Part shown: piece after piece, positions 1-10,279 of the stretch | How positions within the stretch are numbered: position 1 is the first letter of the stretch | Layout of the letters: the number at the start of each line of letters is the position of its first letter | Source of the DNA: Lineus longissimus | Taxonomy: Eukaryota; Nemertea; Pilidiophora; Heteronemertea; Lineidae | NCBI RefSeq assembly: GCF_910592395.1 | Contig: NC_088308.1 | Coordinates: forward strand, 26,179,501 to 26,243,500 | Reading direction: 5' to 3' | Length of the DNA stretch: 64,000 bases | Position numbers and translations under genes: made by a program | Notes under the pieces: model-generated | Told to the model about the DNA's origin: nothing | Databases searched by the model: none | Seen by the model: the letters and a program-made list of their open reading frames with translations, nothing else

Positions 1-215
1 ATATTTGTTACCATAACAAAATGTACAAGGTAGTCTGCACATTGATGTGAACAACTCTGTGTGTACATTACAACATATGTGATGTAATATGTACAGTTAT
101 GAGTTACATGGTGGCGGTGCACTGTGTACTGATTGAGTGTATGTGTATCTCCTACCGGTTGCGTTCATGCACTGCAGATAGATATATGGGGCTGTAGGAC
201 ACACAGAACACCTAC

Positions 216-344
216 CCAGCTAACAACCCTAAGAATTACTTGAGGTTTTTTGATAAATGCAAGGGGATCAAACGGAGCCCCTGCTTTACCAGCACCAAAA
301 GCTCCACCAGCTCCTGCTCCTGCTTCGTTTCCACTGCCCTCCAT
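216..344 (-). CDS. SYNGR: Synaptogyrin, first coding exon (partial gene)
   Basis: Synaptogyrins are four-pass membrane proteins of synaptic and other small vesicles, acting in vesicle traffic and exocytosis. The minus-strand exon encodes 43 residues, starting MEGSG and containing the family signatures FGAGKAG, FDP and ILRVVSW, which is how the cytoplasmic N-terminus of synaptogyrin runs into its first membrane span. The exon ends in phase 0 at a donor reading GTAGGTG (intron starts at 215), exactly where the hydrophobic segment should begin, so the membrane-spanning exons lie left of the window. An in-frame ATG seven codons upstream (365) would add MIIENSK; I prefer 344 because known family members begin with MEG. 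It is divergent from ZNF598, with 879 bp between the start codons. The Gly/Ala-rich insert after MEGSG is longer than in the vertebrate proteins I remember. Family assignment is confident; the paralogue is not resolvable. Confidence 0.85.
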
Positions 345-1223
345 TTTGGAATTTTCAATGATCATGTGCCGATGATGTCACGAAGAGAGAAAACCACTGG
401 ATTTTCTAAAATGGACTATGCGTCACGCACTTGCGTCACGTTTGACCCAGATGAATAGAGTTGATTTCATTATTGTTACTGAAGAAATTGATCATGCTCT
501 CTGAAAACGCTGAGAGATGATGCGTGTGCCTTGGGCAAGACACTTCATCAATCCCTATCAACTGCCTAAGACTCATAGCCTACCTGCTCGAAGCTGTATC
601 ATTTCTGGTTATCTGCTGCTATCATTCAGAGTCAGTGCATGTTATGTGTGATGAGACCACTTTGGGTGAATTATTTTGCATCCTGACATGACCAGTGGTT
701 TTCAATATACTCCGCCTCTCGATATTTCATGAACTAGGCCTACGTGTGCTATATGAGGTGTAAAAACCCCTATCACATCTCACGTTGCGACGGCTTCTGT
801 CCGAGTTTACAGTACGTGTACCATAGGTGTGGTCACTGGCAATTTTCTGCACTTTTTCTCTTTCTTGCATAAAATAAGAATTTCAATAAGAAAATACCAA
901 TAAACTTATGTTTTATGGTGAATGAACACCATAAAAACCTAATTTTGTATGAAAGAAACGTAGAAGACACAAATTTTCTCAGTTTCAAAGCAACATTTTA
1001 TCTGAAATACGCCAAAATAACTTGAAAACGTGAAAGTGACGTCGGATATTTCACCATCAAAAGCAACATCCGGGCACCATGGGAGTGGAAGTACATGCAT
1101 TTACACGCAACGTGTACATGTAGGAGCTGATTATGAAATTTGGACTGTCTACTTCATAAAGACATCGTTTCCACACTGCAACAGTTAGATTTTGCAATTT
1201 GAAAGAAAGAAACACGTTTGAAA
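345..1223. promoter_or_regulatory. Divergent intergenic region between synaptogyrin and ZNF598
   Basis: These 879 bp separate the two start codons and must hold both 5' UTRs and the promoters of two genes transcribed away from each other. I see no clear TATA box at a convincing distance and no open reading frame worth calling. A palindromic GTACGTGTAC lies near 812-821, and a CRE-like TGACGTC core near 1037-1043. Their function is unproven. Confidence 0.5.
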
Positions 1224-4200
1224 ATGCCTAGAAGGATCAGTGAAAGTGCTGAAGATGTTTGTGATGTCTGCAGTGAAGCCATCACAATTTTTGCCATCGG
1301 GAAATGTGATCACCCCGTATGTTTGCGATGTTCGACAAGGCTGAGAGTACTTATTGATGACATGACCTGCCCGATCTGTCGAACAGAACTACCACAGGTG
1401 TGTAACACCATTATTTGGGGCATTTTTGTCGCGTTTATGTCATATTGTCCACACAATCCGTGATTGATAAAACGCGGCCGGGTGTGTCTCACTCACTGGG
1501 ACACTGTCCTGGTAGGGTCGGTGAAAACTTGCAAGGCAGTGGTTTTGCCGAGGGTCAGGAAAACAGAACATCTTTTCAATAGGTTTAATGGTCAAATATG
1601 CAAGAGACTTATGTTTGAGTCCACACAGACGGTTGTCACAAGATGATGGGCATCATTATCTCGTACATAGTCGTAGAATTTTAGGAATTCCGGTTGTCTT
1701 CTCTAGATCTTGAGGTATTTACAAATTTTGTTTTGTTCCAGGTTGTGTTCTTAAAGTCAAGGAAGTTGTTTGAAAAGGTACTTTGGCAGAAGTTCAAGTT
1801 TATCCGGAAGTATACCATTTACTTTGAAGATCCAGCAGTGGAAGATGTTTTTAAGAAACTTCTTGAACATCAATGTCCGTTGTGTCCAGACCGGCCTCCA
1901 GATCGAGGATTCATGCAAATGAAAACGCACATGAGTAAAGAGCATTCACTCTACTATTGTGATATTTGTGTGGAACACTTGAAGGTATGTTGAAATGTAT
2001 TTGGTAACATGATAGAAATTAACAACAGCTAGGTAATTGTGAACATAATGATAAGTTTTTGTAGAATTTTCCAAGTTGCTGTCGCTTAGGCATACTCATT
2101 TTTTGGAAGTGTTCCTCATCTATTTCCATTTCATTATATCACATTTCCTTTCAGGTGTTCTCTGGTGAGCGGCGCTATTATAGTCGACCAGAGCTCGCTC
2201 GACATCGACGGGTTGGCGATGCCAATGATACATCACACAAAGGTCACCCTCTCTGTGAATTCTGTGATGAGAGATACCTCGACAATGATGAACTGCTGCG
2301 CCATCTCAGGAAGGAACATTATTACTGTCATTTCTGTGATCAAGACGGCTCAAACCAATACTACAGGTGTGATGACAATTTATGCAATTGCTACAAATGA
2401 GTCGTAAACATCTGTAGATCTGATAAAGTTTGTTATTCTCCAGTACAGATTCTCTGTAAAAAGAACCACGCATTCGTTGTGGTGGGTGTCACTGCCCATG
2501 TGTTCTGGTTCTCAGATAATCTCACTAACCTGTCCTGACAGTCAATCTATGTTCTACCTTTTAACTTGAATTCTCCACTTGAGGCTTGACTTTTCCATTC
2601 TTGAATTTGATTTGAATTTACTTTCTTCTCTCCAGTGACTATGAAGTCCTCAGGGAACACTTCCTCAAACAGCACTACCTTTGTCAGGAAGAAGACTGTG
2701 CCAGAGCTCAGTTCACCAATGCATTCAAGTCACTGATTGATTTGAAAGGACATCAAGCTCATCAACATGCCGGGGGACTAAAGAAAGGCCAAATAAAACA
2801 AAATCGCCATCTCGACATTGAAATCAATCTGGCACCCAGGGGACATATTAATAAGTCTGGTCGCAGAGAAAGAGGTAGGTTGGGATCAAAGAGAAGCTCG
2901 ATGGCACAGTAGAAGAGAGTACAAATTGTGATCAGAAGTTTGTGGGCTCATGCTCGGCCCGTGTCACTCGAATACTTTAACTGGCCTAAAATGGCCAACT
3001 GTCACACAGAACGGTTGGTTCTTGTCTTCTGCAGAAAGGTTACTGGATTAGACTGGGGAACGAATGCAGTGTTTTAGGATTTTCAATTTGTCTTAACCTC
3101 TGTTTCAGGTATGGTCACTGGTGATGATTTTGATGAAGTTGGCAAAGGCAGAGGTCGTGGGCGAGGTCAAGGAGGCGAGCGTGGGCGAGGCAGTTACCGC
3201 CATGACCGGCGAGCAAGAAGGTAAACATCATATCCATGACTTCTGGCAGCATGATTGCGACTTTGATCATCTTTCAAAGACACTGCCAAACATACAGATA
3301 ATCTTCATGTCAGTTACAGAAATCATCATATGTTCAGTGTTTTAACAATTAAGAGCATTCCCTCTTCTCCTTGATGGCATGAGTACACGTTCAGTTCAGC
3401 TTATGCCTTCCCTAATTGATTCTAATAATGCTACCTTGCAATAGCGTTAATTTATCTTGGATTACAAAGATGTACTGCAGGAAACACTGCTAATGATATG
3501 CTTATTTTTGTTTTTAGAGATGATGATGATGATGATGATGTACGGCGAGGCATTGCAGCATCTCTTGCCGAGAATCAGAAACCTGAAGGTGGCGGTGCAG
3601 CGTCCGAACCAGATCCAGACCCTCTCCAGGTGACCAGTTATTCAGATGACTTCCCAACAATCGGTGCCTCAGCTAGTAATGCTCCAGTTCCACTAGGTGG
3701 CAGTACTATGGCTAACAGATTCGCTCGTGATAACAAAATGTCGGTAAAGGAATCAGGAGAAGTTGATGACTTTCCAGAACTTCCCACCAGTCGTGAGTTG
3801 CAGCAGCATGCAAAAAAGGTCCCAGTGCATGGTCCTAAGGTTTGGGAATTCACCCATACGCCTGAAACTAAGAAAGCACCAAGTGTAGGCATTCAGAATG
3901 CGAGTAAAAAGAAACCTGGTGGGATGGACTTCAAAGTGCCCAAGGAAGCTCAGATAGTTGAGAAAGTGGAAGAGTTCCCTGCCTTACCAAGTTCAGGTAA
4001 GAGTGAACCAGCTAGGCAAGTGACTGCACCACCTCAGAGACCAACACCAGCTCCTGCCAAACCAGTGTCAAAACCAGAGTTGCCATTCAACCAACCACCT
4101 CTTGCTGTTGTGGCTGCTAAACCAGCGAATGTGTACAGCACCAAACCAACATTGTCATCGATAGGTAACCTGTTAACAAGTGGTGAAAAACCCAGGGGAA

Positions 4201-6095
4201 ATGTGGCCGCTGTTGGAAAATCAAGGACATACATCTCCTCTGGAAATACACCCAGCCTGGCCAGTGATTCAGACTTTCCCTCCTTAGGTGGTGGTTACCA
4301 AGCAACCAAAGTAGACTCCTGGGTCGCCAATGCAAAAGATCCTGTCCAGCCGTCGCCAAATATCAGTCTGATTCAGAGTAAAACTAAAGACTTTCCTGAA
4401 CCTGCCAGCAATACCAAGCAAGCTACTGTGCAGAGTTACAATACAAATGCATTCAAGGACGATGAAGACTTCCCTAGTCTTGGTGGAGGTGGTGTTCAAA
4501 TGCCAGCCACATGGGTGACACAAGGCAAAGTAAGCAATAGAATTAAACAGAAACCTTTAAATGTGAAACCTGTAGTGACTGCAGGCCAAAGGCAGAAGGC
4601 TGCTGCTGCTGCTAAACCAAAGAAAAACGAAGGTCCTCCACCATCCAACTTAGAGGGGCTCTTGTCCACTCCTGATCCTGTGAAACCACAGCAAAATGCG
4701 ATTGCTGAGGACAGCGAGTTCATCACTGTTGTCAGTAAACCCAAGAAGAAACCCGAGCCGGAGGTTGCCACGGAGACCAAGCAAGGCAAGAAAAAGAAGA
4801 AGAAGAAAGGAAAGGGGAATAAAGATGCGAAAGAGGAGGGGAAGGAGAATTCGGATGATTTAGTGATTGGCTATGCATTGGCCACATTGGAGGATGCTGA
4901 GAAGAAGCCAGAGGAACCCGAGATGATCCCAGAAGCTGATTTCCGGATGGGAGGTGAAGAGAAGACCAAGTCCAAGGGTAAATCAAGGAAAGAGAAGAAA
5001 CAGGCTGAGAAAGTGATGAGTGTTGCAAAGGAGAGTTGCCAGGATGCATGGACGAGTGTTCCCAAGGAGAGTCCTGAGTATTCGTGGACAGAAGTGAAGA
5101 GGGAACCAGAGAGGGAGAGTCCGGTCGACCATGTCAAGGTCATCTCGAATAAAAATCTTAGCAACGTGGAAAAATTAGCTCATATGAATAATTTCAGCCT
5201 CTTGGAAGAGGTTGAAGATATTCCAGAGGAAGAACCTCCAAAATCACAATCAAAAGGTACCAAGAAAAACAATAAAGTGCCTGATTTCAATTCGGATGAT
5301 TTCCCAGCCCTAGGTGGTGGATCAAGGCGTCCGAATAGTTGGATGGAGAAACCTCGGGACTACAGTTCAGTCAAGTCTCAAAAGAATGTAAAGGAGACAA
5401 GCCCGTTTAGCGTGACGATGCCGGACTCAAATGTTCCCTCTGGCAGGATGCCTGGGCTGCAAATCAACGACTTCCCATCACTGGAAAATATTGCAAAGTA
5501 TCCATCCATGCCTTCACCAGCTACACCACCTGGGCTGCCTGTCTCTAGAAGTTTTGCTGCCGAAGATAGTAAACCATTCAAACCTCCGCCTGGGTTTGTC
5601 AGTGGCGGCAGCCTGTCTGCTATCGCCAGTAGTCTCGGAGGGGCACCAGTACCTAAAGCTCCAGCACCTCCTAAGCCGCTAAAAATGACATACCAGTATG
5701 CTCAACCTCCTGATTTCCAGGAGAGAAATCGTAAGCTGATCTTCGAGTTTCACAACTTGCTTAGTTCACCGCAGGAATTTGACGAATTCAAGTTTCTCTC
5801 TGGGCAGTTCCGTCAAGGCCTCACTAGTGCGCAGCAGTACTATACTGACTGTGTCTCACTGATGGGGGCAGACCGATTCATGGTCGTCTTTCCAGAGCTA
5901 CTGGTCCTGTTGCCCGATATTGACAAACAGAAGGAACTTAATGATGCTTTTAAGTCATGTAAGAAGAACAGTTTCATGAAGAAACAAGAGCTGCATGTCC
6001 AGACATGCTCGACGTGTCGACAGGTGCTCACCCAGAAAGACTTTGACTACCATATCTGTATCCCAGATTTACCGAAAGATTTTCCTACGCTTTAA
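1224..6095 (+). CDS. ZNF598: E3 ubiquitin ligase ZNF598 (Hel2 family), complete
   Basis: ZNF598/Hel2 recognises collided ribosomes and ubiquitinates small-subunit proteins to start ribosome-associated quality control in the cytoplasm. Coding exons: 1224-1397, 1742-1984, 2155-2366, 2636-2874, 3109-3220 and 3518-6095; all junctions are GT-AG and phase closes, giving about 1185 residues (human about 900). An N-terminal C3HC4 RING is intact (C13, C16, C28, H30, C33, C36, C49, C52). Exons 2-4 carry the Cys/His-rich zinc fingers (CPLCPDRPPDRGF, YYCDICVEH, CEFCDERYLDNDEL, YYCHFCD) followed by the conserved QNRHLDIEI stretch. Exon 5 is Arg/Gly-rich. The large last exon is low-complexity with at least nine DFP motifs, a lysine-rich block near 4790-4830 and a C-terminal Cys/His segment (CSTCRQVL...DYHIC). 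The ATG at 1224 is the first that opens the RING frame. Assignment is certain at family level. Confidence 0.96.
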
Positions 6096-6650
6096 GTCAA
6101 TCGCTATTATGGTTTGTAAAGTCTGTCTATCAAAGTGAGGTTGCGTGTGCAATCTCATGGTAACAACCTACAAACACCTTGCTGACCAAGGCCAGGGGAA
6201 TATTCCATCCATCTCTGGTGCATCAAGTGCAAATAAACAAACACGTTAGAGAGGTTCTGAAATTAGAGACGTTTAGCCTAATATATCACAATGCTAAGCA
6301 TTTTATAGTACTGAAGTGAAATTTTAGAATGTGCATAAGTTTGATTTGTTGATTATGCGTTAATCTGTGTATTTAGAAAGAAACCTGTTGGAATATAGTT
6401 AAAAGGATTTTAGTGTAAAGGAAACATATTTGCTTGCTTCGGACTGTGACTGTGACAATATCGATGAATGGGTGTTTGTAACTGAGCATAATGGGTGGAC
6501 AGAGTTACAATTTGAAATCATAATAACTTGTGGTTGATATGTTAAAGTCTTGGTAATGGTATTTTGTTTCACCCACCCATAATTGACTGTTTAGATATGA
6601 CATTGAAGATATGTCTCCATTAATTTTAATAAAAGGATAAGATGACTTCG
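6096..6650 (+). other. ZNF598: ZNF598 3' UTR (inferred)
   Basis: AT-rich non-coding sequence directly after the ZNF598 stop codon. It contains two canonical AATAAA signals on the plus strand, at 6232-6237 and 6628-6633, so a short and a long 3' end are both possible. No coding signal is seen. Confidence 0.6.
6628..6633 (+). terminator. Distal poly(A) signal of ZNF598
   Basis: Canonical AATAAA about 530 bp after the ZNF598 stop. A proximal AATAAA at 6232-6237 is the alternative. Which one is used cannot be told from the sequence. Confidence 0.5.
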
Positions 6651-6689
6651 TTTGTTGTTTATGTTTGTGTCTCCATAAAGCCAACCATA

Positions 6690-7660
6690 CAGCCAAGAAT
6701 GAATGAACTCCAGAGACTTGACAAACTGGTATTTCAACGGTGATTGTGACAGTGTCTTCATGATACTTACTCCTATAAATGAATCCCCTGAAGAGGTAAC
6801 ATCACAAGGGACATCACGTGATGAACCTTGCTCCTTGTCTCCATTACACCAACAGTACATTTGCCTTCTGCATCGCTGTATTTTGTGATTTGCAACCAAG
6901 ACATCCTGATGCGGCAAATGCCTGTGGCATGATCTGGCAATAAGCAAGAATAAGCGATTGTGACTTCGTCTCCACGATACCAACAGAGTGAATGCCAGCA
7001 TTGTCTTGTGAGGGTGATTTTTGACAAAGTCTTCATTTCATTAACAATGACTACTGGTATGAGTGCCTTCCACGTCACCAGCAACACAGACCAATGCCTG
7101 GGGCATGCAGTGCCCAGTCGTAGCCAGTACACAACACCAACAAATTATATTCTTAATTTGCAGCAGCTGGCATTTCAAAGAGGGATTGGATCGAGGTGTC
7201 CCTGCATCACCATCAGAAAATGCCTGTGGCAGTGCCTTGTCACAGCCAGTACTTTAGATGAGTGTTTGTGACTCCAAAACATCACCAGCACAGTTGTCTG
7301 GTGCAGTTTATTGTCATAGCTAGTACATAAGAGGAGTGACTGTGACAATGTCTCCAACAGGCCGGATGAACTCTTATGGAATGGTCTCTCTTTTGTTGTC
7401 TGTGTTGTAAATGTTGGATTGAGCTGGAGCCCCTGAATCACCAATAGAAAATGCCTGTCACTGTGGCAGTGCCTTGCCATGTCTATAGAAGATTGGGTGG
7501 GCGATTATTGTCATAGAACCTTCTTGAGATATTGTCCTAATGCCTCCAAGAACAGAGCTTGTTGACAGATTCAGTATATGGTGGACAGGCAATTGCGATA
7601 GCATCACCATGTAGAAGTCACTTTTGAGAATTGCGACGGTTTCTATTAATTCATGATGAT
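6690..7660. repeat. Degenerate minisatellite-like repeat between ZNF598 and NDEL1
   Basis: Diverged copies of a unit containing AATGCCTGTGGCAGTGCC, then a TCATAGCCAGTACATAAG-like part, then GAGTGATTGTGACAATGTC and TCTCCA. The AATGCCTG-type start recurs at about 6917, 7092, 7218 and 7449, with irregular spacing of roughly 125-230 bp. The GTGACNNNGTCTCC-type part recurs near 6745, 6958 and 7340. Several open frames in this stretch on both strands simply follow from the repeat and its base composition. I call no gene here; 7660-8010 also shows nothing recognisable. Confidence 0.5.
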
Positions 7661-8026
7661 CTGTCTTGTACATTCAATCTCGGGGACTAAATGGTACAGA
7701 TGGGAAAGATGTCTGTAGGCTGCTTTGCTTTTTGATGTTGTGACATATTTTCCACGAGTTGTATTCAAGACGAGGGCCCAGGCATATGTGGTTTTGCCTA
7801 CTGTATGTCCTGCCAAGAGGGTGGTTGTCCGCAGATATAGCGGAGAACTTGGAGGTGTTGTGATGTTGTCTCCATCAGAGTAAAAGACAGGCATAGCAAT
7901 TGAAGCAGAGCCATTGTAGCAATCAATAACAGTTGTGACAGCCTCTCTTGAGTTGATGGTCAAGAGGAAAATGGGTGGCAGAGAAAATGAGGACGCAAAA
8001 TCAGAGTTTTAGTAATGAAATAATAA

Positions 8027-8032
8027 TTTATT
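8027..8032 (-). terminator. Candidate distal poly(A) signal of NDEL1
   Basis: TTTATT on the plus strand is AATAAA on the minus strand, about 2.2 kb past the NDEL1 stop at 10280. Nearer TTTATT words (around 9345 and 9475) would give shorter 3' ends. The 8027 site is chosen because it precedes the convergent repeat region. Confidence 0.35.
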
Positions 8033-10279
8033 TTGAAAAAATCTTCACATTCATAGTCCTCTATAAAATGTTCCCCAGGAATTAAATTGTTAAAAGTTGT
8101 CACCTCTATACAAGTTAAAAGATGATAAGATGCCAATATGTACTGTATTGTATTATCATGGTTTTCAGCCATATCAGTGATGTGTTCATAACAATCAAAG
8201 GAGAAGATGTCACTGAATTCATCTATCACTTTCATATAAACCTGGAGCTAAAATTTTGTTAGGTGAATGAGGACATAAACAACCATTGATATATCCGGTT
8301 CAATCTGGTCTAGAACAAAACAATATCAGGACGAAGCACTTCACATCAGTACCAACCACATGAATCATTTGAATTGATACTGCACTGAGGAAACAAAATC
8401 ATGTAAATCTTAAATGAAGTCTTGAATCTCACATAGGAGTCAAGTGAGACAAAGTTGCCTCCAAAGAGGAAAATGAAGTATTGAATTTCTGGGCACCTTT
8501 AAAAACATGACAGTATGTCTACAGAAAATTGGGCGGTTCTCTCAGCCACAGTTGACCTGGGAGATGATAATGGCCTGGCATATCATTAAACAGAATGTCC
8601 ACTATCTTTACCATTGAGACGTTGCCCAACCTTTGGCCATAGAAATAGAGATTTCAAAGACCTGGTAGATCTATATTTGGATAACGGTCACTTGTACATT
8701 TGACTCCTCACACCTTTCTTATGGTGAAGGCTCAAGGAAGGTCTCAATGAAAAGATCTATGTTAAAACTACTACAGCACACTAAAGTACTGAAAATTAAG
8801 TTACGTACATTTCATTACTACATATAGACATATAATTATCATTATTTACAGTGAATGTGTTTATCCAATGCTTTGAATCACAAGTAAAGACCCTGTGGGA
8901 TTTCTAAACTATGTATTTGACAATACTTTTCACTTCAATTGGGGTTAACAGCGCCAAGCAATGTATCCTGTCTGTTTAACATTTGCCAGTCAGGACAATT
9001 GAGACAATCACAACATTCAGTTTTGTACATGTACATTTATACCTTTTAAACAGAACTTCATTCATTGTTTAGAACATATTTGGTTGCTCTGACTGCACTT
9101 GCCAAATACACAATGCTTTACTTAACAACAGAACAAGACCCTCAAACCTAACAACATTTGGTGGAGTTGTTTCAATCACACGTTTCTATATACAATGAAA
9201 ATTTCATTATTTTGAGATTTCAAATTTTTACCAATTTTTGACCGATATTTTTTAGCATTCTGTTTTAAAATGATGATTCATGATAAAGGAATTTACATGT
9301 GCACACTGACCATCACCTAACTTCAAAATTGTTGGAATGCCATTTATTAAACAGATTATTTTGGCATGGTGGCTGGTGTTCTGGAAAAAATAGCAAAGGA
9401 CACAAAAGACAGAAAAGGCTATTAAATGAGACTGATTTAAAGACTTATCATAATGGATTGGGAGACAATGGTTTATTTCACATACTTGGCAAGCTATGTT
9501 ACTGTAATGTCTGTGTAACAGTGTTTGCTTCCCCTCATTTAGAAAACAGAAAACCCCAAATTAGTTGGAAAACAAGATATACCCATAGAAAAATATCTTC
9601 TTTGAAAACCCCCAGTGATCCCATGATTATGAGATCAGCGATGGCAAAGTCAGCCTTTCCTTTTATACTTTCTCCATGTGACCAACAAGCAGAACATGAG
9701 CCAGTCAGAACGAAGGCATCAGCTAACCATGTTCACAGGATTTTGGCAGAACACATCAAGGCACAACCCATAGGATACTTGATAATCAATGCACAACTAA
9801 ATTATTCACTTTCTACGGACTGCAATGTTTTTCAAAGAATGAAGACACTGAAGCTGAGAGCGTTGGGACTGCCAGCTACTGGTAGGCAACACCAATAAGA
9901 CCATTTCAACTTGTGCCCATCAACTGCCGACTACATCTCTAGTATTGCACAACATTAGTCCATTTTTGTGTCTTTGTCACTGTTTCTCCCAAAGATGACC
10001 AACTGGGCTATCGCATGAGACAAGAAAACTGGTTGTACACCATTGACACCTGGGCAGAACAAGAGCAAAGAACAAATTCGGCAAAAATGTGAACATTTGC
10101 CCCAGTGTCAAAGTCTTGCTCTTATATTCTCCCCTAATCCTCTCTTGTCATGGGCTAGTCCATCACAGAATCATCATATTCACATCCATCATGTTACTTC
10201 CAGAATATGGGTCAATCATTTATCGTTGAAGAGTGACTGAATAAAATGCAGTGTCTTAGAATCGTCTTTGGTAAAGTCT
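8033..10279 (-). other. Presumed NDEL1 3' UTR
   Basis: AT-rich sequence without coding character on the minus strand, between the NDEL1 stop codon and the nearest plausible distal poly(A) signal. On the opposite (plus) strand it holds an unbroken 199-codon frame at 9299-9898 that I could not relate to any family; this is treated as a finding, not as a gene. Confidence 0.4.
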
